Part shown: positions 1 through 6,856 of the stretch, one piece after another
Position numbering within the stretch: the stretch's first letter is position 1
Layout of the letters: every line of letters begins with the position of its first letter
DNA from: an uncultured Bacteroidales bacterium
Lineage (GTDB): Bacteria > Bacteroidota > Bacteroidia > Bacteroidales > UBA932
NCBI GenBank assembly: GCA_946405645.1
Contig: CAMJHW010000043.1
Location: 1 to 10,643, forward strand
DNA length: 10,643 nt
Reading direction: 5' to 3'
Notes under the pieces: model-generated
What the model was told of the DNA's origin: nothing
The model's input: only the letters and a program-made list of their open reading frames with translations
The model's database searches: none
Program-made: the position numbers and the translations under genes

Positions 1-296
1 AGGACGTCATAGGCCGTGCGTTCGGTACCGTCGGAGGCTGTATACCTCTGACTCCTGAGGCGTCCTGTGACGCTGACCTTGTCTCCCTTGTGTATGGTGG
101 TCAGGTCAGGCATGTTCTTGCCCTCCCAGGCGCTGATATAGTGCCAGGTGGTTTCGATGACGGGATCTCCGTCGCGCCCTTTGTAAACGTAATTGGTGGC
201 CACTGAAATCTTCGCCACCCGGGAATTGCCGACAACCTGGAGACGGACTGCTCCTACGTTGCCTTTGATCTCGATTCGGTTGAGCTGTTGTTCCAT
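1..296 (-). CDS. ssb: Single-stranded DNA-binding protein, N-terminal part (cut by window edge)
   Basis: The minus strand reads 98 complete codons from the ATG at 296-294 and runs off the left edge, so the C-terminus is missing. The protein opens MEQQLNRIEIKGNVGAV and continues with an ATNY segment (residues 33-36), TTWHYISAWEGK (49-60) and KGDKVSVTGRLRSQRY (70-85). This is the order seen in the OB-fold of bacterial SSB: a first strand with a GNVG turn, the 'TxWH' strand, then the 'KGxxVxVxGRLRxxxY' strand. Family members coat single-stranded DNA during replication, repair and recombination. No in-frame ATG lies just upstream and there is no clear Shine-Dalgarno, which is usual in Bacteroidetes. 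The acidic C-terminal tip used to recruit partners cannot be seen here. It could be a short accessory SSB paralogue rather than the main replication SSB. Confidence 0.88.
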   Translation of the reverse strand, partial: MEQQLNRIEIKGNVGAVRLQVVGNSRVAKISVATNYVYKGRDGDPVIETTWHYISAWEGKNMPDLTTIHKGDKVSVTGRLRSQRYTASDGTERTAYDV

Positions 297-552
297 AATC
301 TTGAGTTTAAGTGTCGTGGCGCGGATCAGCGCTGACCGCCAGCGCCTCCCGCCGACACAAAGGAAGCGCATCCGGGACCGCATCCAATGGAACAGAAAAA
401 AAGATACTGAGGAAAAACAGCTTTTTTAAGATTCGGAATCTTTTTGAGTATCCTGCCGGATTTTAAAAAACGTGAAAACCCCTTCCTTCTTTTTTTTCGT
501 TCCTTTGCCGGATGCCCGGCGATGCGCATATTTACGCATAAACTGACGGACT
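297..552. other. Divergent intergenic region, ssb / zinc-ribbon gene
   Basis: This 256-base gap separates two genes transcribed away from each other and should hold both start regions. A TTCCTTTG octamer (7 of 8 matches to TAnnTTTG) occurs on each strand facing its own gene: 365-358 on minus, about 62 bases before ssb, and 500-507 on plus, about 45 bases before the zinc-ribbon gene. Neither has a clear -33 TTTG. Small dyads are present: TCAGCGCTGA at 326-335, AAGATTC/GAATCTT at 428-442, GCCGG/CCGGC at 507-520 and ATGCG/CGCAT at 522-539. A 67-codon minus-strand frame at 326-529 shows no recognisable motif and is not called. I see no RNA gene. Confidence 0.5.
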
Positions 553-933
553 ATGGAATATGGAGACAATTCTGGAGACAGGCCGGTGTGCCTGGAATGC
601 GGGGACGAGATCCGCTATGGCAGGAGGGACAAGAAGTTCTGCAGCAGCACTTGCAAGAACCGCTACCACAATGAGATGCATCACTATTCACGCTCGTCGC
701 GGCTCCGTATCCTCGGAGCTCTCGAGCGTAATTATTCCATTCTGGAGAAACTGCTGCGGTTGGAGATCATGTCCATTTCCCTGGGCGATCTCGCCCAGAT
801 GGGATACAATAAAGAATTCGTGACCTCCTATCACAAGGTAGGAGGTCACGACGAATACCGGTGTTTCGATATAAAGTACTGCTGTTCCGAAAGCAGGATC
901 TTCCGGATCGAGCGTGTGAATCCTGAAGTCTAG
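553..933 (+). CDS. Small zinc-ribbon protein of unknown function
   Basis: This is a 126-residue protein. Its N-terminal third carries a CxxC-x13-CxxxC metal site (C13, C16, C30, C34) in the context VCLECG...GRRDKKFCSSTCKNRYHN, which resembles a treble-clef or zinc-ribbon knuckle found in short hypothetical proteins of Bacteroidetes. The region after it (about 45-82) looks helical and charged. The C-terminal part (about 84-120) is predicted to be strands around YRCFDIKYC. There is no signal peptide or membrane segment, so it is probably cytoplasmic. A nucleic-acid or protein-binding role is plausible from the zinc site but unproven. The ATG at 553 is chosen because it opens the frame just ahead of the cysteine cluster; the ATG at 560 is in another frame. 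Its stop overlaps the stop of the convergent permease gene. Two strong inverted repeats lie inside the coding region (781-798, 818-851). Confidence 0.75.
   Translation: MEYGDNSGDRPVCLECGDEIRYGRRDKKFCSSTCKNRYHNEMHHYSRSSRLRILGALERNYSILEKLLRLEIMSISLGDLAQMGYNKEFVTSYHKVGGHDEYRCFDIKYCCSESRIFRIERVNPEV
781..798. repeat. Inverted repeat inside the zinc-ribbon gene
   Basis: CTGGGCGA and TCGCCCAG are perfect 8-base arms separated by two bases, so a realistic hairpin would have a 7-bp stem and a 4-base loop. It codes for LGDLAQM of the zinc-ribbon protein. It lies 19 bases upstream of a second, larger inverted repeat. There is no T-tract after it, so it is not a terminator. Confidence 0.6.
818..851. repeat. 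Perfect 13-bp inverted repeat inside the zinc-ribbon gene
   Basis: TCGTGACCTCCTA (818-830) and TAGGAGGTCACGA (839-851) are exact reverse complements around an 8-base loop. The arms code for parts of EFVTSYHKVGGHDEY in the zinc-ribbon protein. The right arm contains an AGGAGG anti-16S-like core that would be paired in the folded RNA. No run of T follows on either strand, so this is not an ordinary intrinsic terminator. It may be a chance result of codon choice, an mRNA structure that slows ribosomes, or a protein-binding dyad. Confidence 0.7.
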
Positions 934-2210
934 GCTTTCTTTTCCTTCTGCGGGTCCTTGAACAGGATGGCGAAGAGGATGCCCACCAGGAAGGCGTATG
1001 CCGCGAAGATGTACCAGGCGGTGCTCCAGGACGGCTCGGCGGCGTTGTACACGAAGTGGTTGACGACGCGGCCGGCGGCCCAGGTGCCGATGGAGGCGCC
1101 GAGGCCGTTGGTCATCAGCATGAACAGGCCCTGGGCGCTGGAGCGGATGCCCTTGTCGGTATTTTCATTGACGAAGAGCGAGCCGGAGATGTTGAAGAAG
1201 TCGAAAGCTACGCCATAGACGATGCAGCTGAGCACGAACAGCCACACTCCGCCGCCGGGATTGCCGGCGCCGAAGAATCCGAAACGGAACACCCAGGCGA
1301 ACATTGCGATGAGCATGACCTTCTTGATGCCGAACTTCTTCATGAAGAACGGGATGAGAAGGATACAGAGGGTCTCGGAGACCTGGCTGAGGGATATGAG
1401 GGCATTGGCGTTGTTGGCGCCCCAGGCGTTGGCGAATGCGGGGTTGTCCTTGAAGGAGGTGATGAAAGTGTTGGCATATCCGTTCGTGACCTGGAGCGAA
1501 GCGCCGAGGAGCATCGAGAAGATGAAGAACACGGCGAACTGGCGGTCCTTGAAGAGGCGGAAGGCGTTGAGTCCGGTGGCCTCTGCGAACGACTGGGTGC
1601 CCTCCGTCTTGGGCTTGCACGGGCAGTTGGGCAGGGTGAGCGCATAAGCGCAGAGTGCCAGGCTGATGATGCCGGAGACGAAGAACTGGTTGAAGGTATG
1701 CTGGAACTGGATGCCGTCGGCTCCCTTGACGAAGTTGACGAAAAGCATGGTCAGGATGAAACCGACCGTGCCGAACACGCGGATAGGGGGAAAGTCCTTG
1801 ACAGGATCCTTCCCGGCTTTCTCCAGTGCATTGTAAGCCACTGAATTGGAGATGGCGATGGTGGGCATGAAGAATGCGATGCTTATCGTGTACAGCGCAT
1901 AGAACGGGCCGAACTGGATGGCGTCGCCGGAGCTCATGGCGTACCATCCTGCCGCCAGCATGGAGAGGCCGGCGACGCCCTGGCAAAGGGACAGAACCTT
2001 CTGCGCGGGGATCCATTTGTCCGCGACAATGCCCATCAGCGCTGGCATGAAGATGGATACGAAGCCCTGGGTGGCGAAGAAGAGCCAGATCTGCGGTCCG
2101 AAGCCGCAACGGGCCAGGAAACTGCCCATGGAAGTGAGGTAGGCTCCCCATGCGGCGAACTCCAGGAAGTTCATTATGATCAGTCTCAGACTGATATTCT
2201 GATTTTTCAT
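930..2210 (-). CDS. nupG: Nucleoside:H+ symporter, NupG/XapB-type MFS permease
   Basis: This is a 426-residue, very hydrophobic protein with about 12 membrane segments, the usual size for the nucleoside:H+ symporter family of the major facilitator superfamily. Diagnostic stretches are RVFGTVGF (144-151), the motif YGVAFDFFNISGSLFV (332-347) and IRSSAQGLFMLMTNGLG (355-371), which closely resemble the same places in E. coli NupG. A cytoplasmic loop after LPNCPCKPK (193-201) separates the two halves. It sits in the inner membrane and should import nucleosides by proton symport; which nucleosides cannot be told. The ATG at 2210 gives an N-terminus (MKNQNISLRLIIMNFLEFAAWG) typical of the family. 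It is transcribed divergently from tgt, and its TAG stop is interlocked with that of the convergent zinc-ribbon gene. A nucleobase or xanthosine permease is the main alternative. Confidence 0.9.
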   Translation of the reverse strand: MKNQNISLRLIIMNFLEFAAWGAYLTSMGSFLARCGFGPQIWLFFATQGFVSIFMPALMGIVADKWIPAQKVLSLCQGVAGLSMLAAGWYAMSSGDAIQFGPFYALYTISIAFFMPTIAISNSVAYNALEKAGKDPVKDFPPIRVFGTVGFILTMLFVNFVKGADGIQFQHTFNQFFVSGIISLALCAYALTLPNCPCKPKTEGTQSFAEATGLNAFRLFKDRQFAVFFIFSMLLGASLQVTNGYANTFITSFKDNPAFANAWGANNANALISLSQVSETLCILLIPFFMKKFGIKKVMLIAMFAWVFRFGFFGAGNPGGGVWLFVLSCIVYGVAFDFFNISGSLFVNENTDKGIRSSAQGLFMLMTNGLGASIGTWAAGRVVNHFVYNAAEPSWSTAWYIFAAYAFLVGILFAILFKDPQKEKKA

Positions 2211-2250
2211 ATGGTAGAAGGTTTTGATTTGTTCTGCTTAGTGTGTTCTG

Positions 2251-2258
2251 CAAAAATA
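2251..2258 (-). promoter_or_regulatory. Candidate -7 element for the nupG-type gene
   Basis: The minus strand reads TATTTTTG, an exact fit to the Bacteroides -7 consensus TAnnTTTG, 40 bases upstream of the permease ATG. No TTTG is seen at the expected -33 distance. The call rests on the one motif and its position. Confidence 0.4.
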
Positions 2259-2281
2259 AGAAGAAATTACTCACTTTTTAC

Positions 2282-2289
2282 TATCTTTG
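2282..2289 (+). promoter_or_regulatory. Candidate -7 element for the tgt-lptG-dut-murF operon
   Basis: TATCTTTG fits TAnnTTTG exactly and lies 23 bases before the tgt ATG, implying a very short leader. No good -33 TTTG is present. It stands back to back with the candidate permease promoter, with 23 bases between the two -7 boxes, so polymerase binding at one could exclude the other. Confidence 0.45.
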
Positions 2290-2312
2290 ACGGTTAAATA
2301 ATCGTAGCACCG

Positions 2313-3443
2313 ATGAAATTTCTCCAGACTGCCTCCGACCCTCACAGCTCCGCACGTTGCGGGGTCCTGACGACCGACCATGGCAGCATCCATACTCCCA
2401 TCTTCATGCCCGTCGGGACCGTTGGTTCCGTCAAGGGCGTGTACCACAAGGAGTTGAAGGAAGATATCGGTGCTGAGATCATCCTAGGGAACACCTATCA
2501 CCTGTATCTCCGCCCCGGCCTCGACACCCTTCGCGCAGCGGGGGGGCTTCACAAGTTCGAGTCCTGGGACCGTCCCATCCTGACGGACAGCGGAGGTTTC
2601 CAGGTGTTCTCCCTCAGCCCCATCCGCAAGCTTACCCCGGAGGGATGCACCTTCTCCTCGCACATCGACGGCTCGCGGCATACCTTCACGCCCGAGAACA
2701 ATGTCGATACGCAGCGCATCATCGGCGCCGACATCATGATGGCGCTCGACGAGTGCTGCCCCGGCGATGCCGACTACCGCTACGCGCAGAAGTCGCTCAG
2801 GCTCACGCAGTCGTGGCTGGAGCGCTTCGCGCGCCGCTTCCGTGAGACTGAGCCCTTGTACGGGCATTCGCAGTGTTTCTTCCCGATAGTTCAAGGCTGC
2901 GTATATCCCGACCTCCGCCGTCAGGCGGTGGAGCACGCAGTGCAGTTCGACGCCGACGGCTACGCCATAGGCGGACTTGCGGTAGGGGAGCCCACGGAGA
3001 AGATGTACGAGATGCTGGAGGTGGTGGATCCCATCCTTCCCAAGGACAGGCCGCGATACCTGATGGGTGTCGGCACTCCGGCCAACATCCTCGAGGGCAT
3101 AGCACGCGGCGTGGACATGTTCGATTGCGTCATGCCTACGCGCAATGGCCGCAACGGCATGCTTTTCACCTGGGAGGGCATAATGAACATGCGCAACGCC
3201 AAATGGGCGGAGGATTTCTCCGAACTGGATCCCGACGGTACGTCATTTGTGGACCATACCTACACCAAGGCGTACGTGAGGCATCTGTTCATCGCCAAGG
3301 AGATGTTCGCCGGGATGATCGCCACGGAGCACAACCTCGCGTTCTACCTGGACCTCGTGCGCCAGGCCCGCAAGCATATAGAAGCCGGCGATTTCGCCGC
3401 ATGGAAGGACGAAGCCGTCCGCAAAGTGACCAGGAGACTGTAA
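2313..3443 (+). CDS. tgt: tRNA-guanine(34) transglycosylase (TGT), lacking the usual zinc cysteines
   Basis: This 376-residue protein has full family length. TGT exchanges guanine-34 in the anticodon of Asp, Asn, His and Tyr tRNAs for preQ1 (bacteria) or queuine, a step of queuosine formation. Visible motifs are TDSGGFQVFS (91-100, D92 matching the general base), ALDECCPG (144-151, D146), GGLAVGE (220-226) and MFDCVMPTRNGRNG (269-282, D271 matching the nucleophile). V224 and C148 match the residues linked to preQ1 use in bacterial TGTs. The zinc site CxCxxC...H is altered: the stretch LDPDGTSFVDHTYTKAYVRHL (305-325) has Gly, Ser and Asp where the three cysteines normally stand, while H340 is kept. 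It is the first gene of a tight operon, with lptG starting one base after its stop. Confidence 0.95.
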   Translation: MKFLQTASDPHSSARCGVLTTDHGSIHTPIFMPVGTVGSVKGVYHKELKEDIGAEIILGNTYHLYLRPGLDTLRAAGGLHKFESWDRPILTDSGGFQVFSLSPIRKLTPEGCTFSSHIDGSRHTFTPENNVDTQRIIGADIMMALDECCPGDADYRYAQKSLRLTQSWLERFARRFRETEPLYGHSQCFFPIVQGCVYPDLRRQAVEHAVQFDADGYAIGGLAVGEPTEKMYEMLEVVDPILPKDRPRYLMGVGTPANILEGIARGVDMFDCVMPTRNGRNGMLFTWEGIMNMRNAKWAEDFSELDPDGTSFVDHTYTKAYVRHLFIAKEMFAGMIATEHNLAFYLDLVRQARKHIEAGDFAAWKDEAVRKVTRRL

Positions 3444-3444
3444 G

Positions 3445-4533
3445 ATGACACTGAAGCCGAAGATATTAGACTGGTACATATTCAAGAAGTTCATCCTGAC
3501 CTTCGTCATTGCGCTGGTGCTCATCATCGGCATCGTCATCGTGTTCGACATAAGCGAGAAGATCGACAAGTTCGTAGCCAACGAGGCGCCGCTCAGGGCT
3601 ATCCTCCTGGATTATTACCTGAACTTCATACCGTATTTCGTGAACATGTACAGCGCGATGTTCGTGTTCATCTCGGTCATTTTCTTCACTTCGCGCATGG
3701 CTTCCAACTCCGAGATCATCGCCATCCTTTCCGGAGGAGTGAGCTTCCATAGGATGATGGTGCCGTACATTGTGGCCTCGGCATTGATTGCGCTGGTCTC
3801 GCTCGGACTCAACCTGTATGTCATTCCGCGTTCAAATCAGGAACGTCTGGCTTTCGAGAAGGAATATGTCAAGAACAAGAGCACCGCGGTGCGCAATGTC
3901 CATTACCAGATCGCGCCGGGGCAGTTCGTGTTCGTCGAGAGCTTCAGTACGTGGAACAATACCGCTTACCGCTTCACGCTGGAGAGTGTGGAGAACAACC
4001 AGATCGTGAGCAAGCTTTCGGCGGAGACGGCAGTTTGGGACAGCCTTTCCGGAGCCTGGACTCTCAACCGGTATTTCATCAGGGATTATACCTCCGGCCT
4101 TTCCGACCAGGTCCATAGCGGAAGGCAGAAGGATACGGTCATCGCACTGACGGTGGAGGATTTCTACCGCAACGCGCAGACCGTCCAGACTCTGCCTTAC
4201 GATGAGCTTCAGACGCTTATCCGCACGCAGGAGATGCGCGGGGATTCCAACATCATGTATGCACAGATCGAGAAGCACAACCGCTGGGCAATGCCATTCT
4301 CGTGCATCATCCTGACCATCATCGGAGTCGCGCTTTCCTCGCGAAAGAAGAGGGGAGGACTGGGCTGGAACCTCGCCTTCGGCATCGCCCTGGCATTCTC
4401 GTACATCCTGTTCCAGCGCTTCGCGCAGATGTTCGTCTATACGGACATCATGCCGCCGGGGCTGGCCATCTGGATACCGAATATTCTCTTTGCCATCATC
4501 GCGGCCGTCCTGTACAGGCTGGCCCCCAAGTAA
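3445..4533 (+). CDS. lptG: LPS export permease of the LptG/LptF (YjgP/YjgQ) family
   Basis: This 362-residue protein has the family architecture: three N-terminal membrane segments (about 15-35, 60-84, 103-127), a periplasmic beta-jellyroll region (about 130-255) and three C-terminal segments (about 281-297, 307-331, 338-357). The motif [19 protein letters not shown] (89-107) is the conserved cytoplasmic loop that couples to the LptB ATPase. The protein forms the membrane part of the LptB2FG transporter, which extracts lipopolysaccharide from the inner membrane and passes it to the periplasmic bridge. Start at ATG 3445, one base after tgt; an AGGAG lies 8 bases upstream (3432-3436), inside the end of tgt. 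Only one permease gene is visible here, so its LptF-like partner must lie elsewhere if the complex is heteromeric. LptF and LptG are hard to tell apart by eye. Confidence 0.9.
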   Translation: MTLKPKILDWYIFKKFILTFVIALVLIIGIVIVFDISEKIDKFVANEAPLRAILLDYYLNFIPYFVNMYSAMFVFISVIFFTSRMASNSEIIAILSGGVSFHRMMVPYIVASALIALVSLGLNLYVIPRSNQERLAFEKEYVKNKSTAVRNVHYQIAPGQFVFVESFSTWNNTAYRFTLESVENNQIVSKLSAETAVWDSLSGAWTLNRYFIRDYTSGLSDQVHSGRQKDTVIALTVEDFYRNAQTVQTLPYDELQTLIRTQEMRGDSNIMYAQIEKHNRWAMPFSCIILTIIGVALSSRKKRGGLGWNLAFGIALAFSYILFQRFAQMFVYTDIMPPGLAIWIPNILFAIIAAVLYRLAPK

Positions 4534-4540
4534 TACTGAA

Positions 4541-4975
4541 ATGAAAGTCAAGATCGTCAACCGCTCCCGGTGGTCCCTGCCGCAGTATGCTACGCCGCAG
4601 TCGGCAGGCCTTGACCTCCGGGCTGACATTGCTGATGAGATCGTGCTCGAGCCCCTGGGCCGGGCAATGGTGCCCACGGGGCTCTACCTGGAGATTCCGG
4701 CAGGGTATGAGGCGCAGGTGCGCCCGCGCAGCGGCCTGGCCGCGAAGAAGGGCGTCACCGTACTCAACTCGCCGGGCACCATCGACGCTGACTACCGCGG
4801 CGAGGTTCGTGTTATTCTCGTGAACCTCTCGTCCGAGCCCTTCACTGTGGTGCCCGGCGAGCGCATCGCGCAGATGGTATTTGCGAAGCACGAGCAGGTC
4901 GAATGGGAGGAAGTGGATGTCCTCGAAGAGTCTGAACGCGGAGCCGGCGGCTTCGGAAGCACAGGAGTGAAATGA
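4541..4975 (+). CDS. dut: dUTP diphosphatase (trimeric dUTPase)
   Basis: This 144-residue protein carries all five dUTPase motifs in order: SAGLDLRAD (21-29), VRPRSGLA (60-67), the catalytic [10 protein letters not shown] (79-88, with D82 as the expected water-activating Asp), GERIAQMVF (106-114) and the glycine-rich C-terminal arm [11 protein letters not shown] (132-142). The enzyme hydrolyses dUTP to dUMP and pyrophosphate, keeping uracil out of DNA and supplying dUMP for dTMP synthesis; the active sites form at subunit interfaces of a homotrimer. The ATG at 4541 is chosen over an upstream ATG at 4490, which would add 17 residues with no family similarity and would overlap lptG. The gene starts 7 bases after lptG, and its TGA overlaps the ATG of murF (ATGA). 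Confidence 0.96.
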   Translation: MKVKIVNRSRWSLPQYATPQSAGLDLRADIADEIVLEPLGRAMVPTGLYLEIPAGYEAQVRPRSGLAAKKGVTVLNSPGTIDADYRGEVRVILVNLSSEPFTVVPGERIAQMVFAKHEQVEWEEVDVLEESERGAGGFGSTGVK

Positions 4976-6294
4976 GTATAGAAGAGTTATATCAGAAGTA
5001 TAAGGAGTGCGGCTGTCGCGTGACGACAGACAGCCGCGCCATCACCGGAGGTGAGATGTTCATCGCCCTGAAAGGGGAGAACTTCGACGGGAACGAGTAC
5101 GCGCTGAAGGCGCTGGAGGCGGGCGCGGCCTGCGCCGTCGTGGACGACGGCTGCGCCGCGGCCTCGGCCGGCGACCCGCGCGTCATCGCCGTCCCCGACG
5201 GCTTCGACGCGCTCCGCTCGCTGGCCCGCCATCACCGCCGCAACTGCCTTGGAGACAAGCACCTAACGGTGCTCGGCCTGACCGGTACCAACGGCAAGAC
5301 CACCACCAAGAACCTTATCAATGCCGTCCTTTCGGCCAAGTACAAGGTGACGGCCACCGAGGGCAATCTCAACAACGACATAGGCGTTCCGCTTTCGTTG
5401 TTGAAGATTACTTCCGACACCGAATTGGCCGTAATCGAGATGGGAGCCAACCATCCCGACGACATCAAGCATCTCGTGGATGTCTGTGAGCCCGACTGCG
5501 GCCTCATCACCAATGTGGGCAAGGCCCACCTGCTGGGATTCGGCAGCTTCGAGGGTGTAAAGAAGGCTAAGGGACAGTTGTATGATTTCATAGCCGCCCA
5601 TGGCGGCGAGGTCTTCGTGAACGTAGACAGCGAAGACCTGCGGACAATGGCCGAAGAGCGCCAGGGACTGTCGATCGTCCCTTATGGTCTGTCTTTCAAC
5701 GGAGTGGAGGTACTTCCTCCTACGCCTGAGCGTCCGTTCCTGCGTATGGTCGTGGACGGGCGCGAGATCGATACCCAGTTGGTGGGATCATACAATGCGA
5801 TGAATGTCCTTGCCGCCATTTGTATAGGATGCCATTTCGAGGTTCCTTTCGAGGATGCGGTTGCAGCTGTCGAGGCATATGCTCCGTCTAACAATCGCTC
5901 CCAGATGCAGAAGACCGAGCGCAATACACTCATCCTGGATGCCTACAACGCCAATCCTTCCAGTATGGGCGTCGCCCTGGACAGCTTCGCGCTGATGGAG
6001 GCTCCGCGCAAGGTCGCCCTTCTGGGCGATATGCGCGAGCTCGGCGACAATTCCCTGGAGGAGCATGTCAAAGTCGTGGAGAAGATAGCTTCTTCCGATT
6101 TCGACGCTTATCTGGTAGGGGAGGAGTTTGCGCGGGCGCTGGAGGCGGCGGGCCGTCCGGCGAATGTCCTCGGACATTTCGCCGACTCGGACGCCCTGGC
6201 CGCCCATCTGGCCGCGCATCCTCTCGAGGGCGCTTGCGTGCTCGTCAAAGGTTCCCGCGGAATCCGGATGGAGAAAGCCGTCCCTGTCTTGTAA
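4972..6294 (+). CDS. murF: UDP-N-acetylmuramoyl-tripeptide--D-alanyl-D-alanine ligase
   Basis: This 440-residue Mur ligase has normal family length. The N-terminal substrate domain contains [20 protein letters not shown] (18-37), where the first serine-rich patch binds the UDP-sugar in the family. The central ATPase domain has the P-loop [10 protein letters not shown] (103-112), [10 protein letters not shown] (156-165) and [12 protein letters not shown] (181-192), with K200 the likely carbamylated lysine. The C-terminal domain carries [10 protein letters not shown] and LLGDMRELG. It adds D-Ala-D-Ala to UDP-MurNAc-tripeptide in the cytoplasm, the last soluble step of the peptidoglycan stem peptide. 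The start overlaps the dut stop by four bases (ATGA), with AGGAG at 4963-4967, so translation is probably coupled. It ends the operon. Its last 50 bases overlap the convergent phosphatase gene on the other strand. Confidence 0.96.
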   Translation: MSIEELYQKYKECGCRVTTDSRAITGGEMFIALKGENFDGNEYALKALEAGAACAVVDDGCAAASAGDPRVIAVPDGFDALRSLARHHRRNCLGDKHLTVLGLTGTNGKTTTKNLINAVLSAKYKVTATEGNLNNDIGVPLSLLKITSDTELAVIEMGANHPDDIKHLVDVCEPDCGLITNVGKAHLLGFGSFEGVKKAKGQLYDFIAAHGGEVFVNVDSEDLRTMAEERQGLSIVPYGLSFNGVEVLPPTPERPFLRMVVDGREIDTQLVGSYNAMNVLAAICIGCHFEVPFEDAVAAVEAYAPSNNRSQMQKTERNTLILDAYNANPSSMGVALDSFALMEAPRKVALLGDMRELGDNSLEEHVKVVEKIASSDFDAYLVGEEFARALEAAGRPANVLGHFADSDALAAHLAAHPLEGACVLVKGSRGIRMEKAVPVL

Positions 6295-6856
6295 CGAAAC
6301 GGACTGCTAGCCCTGCGAAGAGACAGCCGAGGCAGAGTCCGACGATGGAGCCGACGACTACGTCGCCGAAATAATGCTTCCCCGCAAAGATGCGGCTAAG
6401 GCCTATCAATGCGGCCCAAATGAATATGAACCACTGGTACGCTCCGTACCGGTGGTTTTTGTCTGCCTCCAGGCAGATACTGGACGAAGCCGCAAATCCG
6501 AAGGCGTTGGCAGCATGGCCGGAGAAGAACCCGAAGTAACCCGCCCTGCCTTCCAGGACGTGCAGCCCCTGGCGGAGCATATAGGAGTCATAGCAAGGCC
6601 TGAGACGGCAGACGGAGTTCTTTACCAGGTTCGCTACCTGGTCACAGGCCACGATGGTCAGAACCATGGCCATAACCATAATCAATCCCCGCTTCCATCC
6701 CTGACGCTTGATGATGATTAACAGTACCGCTGCGTACAGCGGATACCAGGTCTCCTTCAGCGAGAAGAACTGCCAGAAATAGTCGCCGGCCTCGAAGTGA
6801 AGACTGTTCAAGGTCAGCGTTATCTGTTTGTCAAGGGATTGGAGGGTGTCGAGCAT
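6245..6856 (-). CDS. PAP2-family membrane phosphatase
   Basis: This 203-residue membrane protein has the complete phosphatidic-acid-phosphatase type 2 signature: KNSVCRLRP (79-87, the KX6RP motif), FSGH (111-114, with H114 the general acid) and SRIFAGKHYFGD (154-165, SRX5HX3D with the nucleophile H161 and D165). Hydrophobic stretches at about 40-50, 58-78, 112-129, 141-158 and 165-188 fit an inner-membrane enzyme with a periplasm-facing active site. Family members dephosphorylate undecaprenyl pyrophosphate, phosphatidylglycerol phosphate or lipid A; the substrate here is not shown. The start is the ATG at 6856-6854, overlapping the obg stop as TGATG; a longer frame to 6997 would run inside obg and has no family similarity. 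The 3' end is antisense to the last 50 bases of murF. Undecaprenyl pyrophosphate recycling would suit the nearby envelope genes, but this is inference. Confidence 0.88.
   Translation of the reverse strand: MLDTLQSLDKQITLTLNSLHFEAGDYFWQFFSLKETWYPLYAAVLLIIIKRQGWKRGLIMVMAMVLTIVACDQVANLVKNSVCRLRPCYDSYMLRQGLHVLEGRAGYFGFFSGHAANAFGFAASSSICLEADKNHRYGAYQWFIFIWAALIGLSRIFAGKHYFGDVVVGSIVGLCLGCLFAGLAVRFVTRQGRLSPSGFRGNL

Noticed and set aside
428..442. AAGATTC-G-GAATCTT followed by T's as an intrinsic terminator
   Set aside because: The usable stem is only about 5 AT-rich base pairs, and no plus-strand gene ends upstream of it.
326..529. 67-codon minus-strand frame in the ssb/zinc-ribbon gap
   Set aside because: It has no recognisable domain and a biased Lys/Arg then Gly/Ala content, and it occupies the likely promoter region of both flanking genes.
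1056..1844. Long plus-strand open frame (262 codons) opposite the permease
   Set aside because: Its composition is dominated by acidic residues and Gly with no motif, and it mirrors the codon pattern of the clearly recognisable NupG-type gene on the other strand.
4490..4540. Upstream ATG extending dut by 17 residues
   Set aside because: The extra residues do not resemble dUTPase, would overlap lptG by 44 bases, and the family N-terminus fits MKVKIVNRS at 4541.
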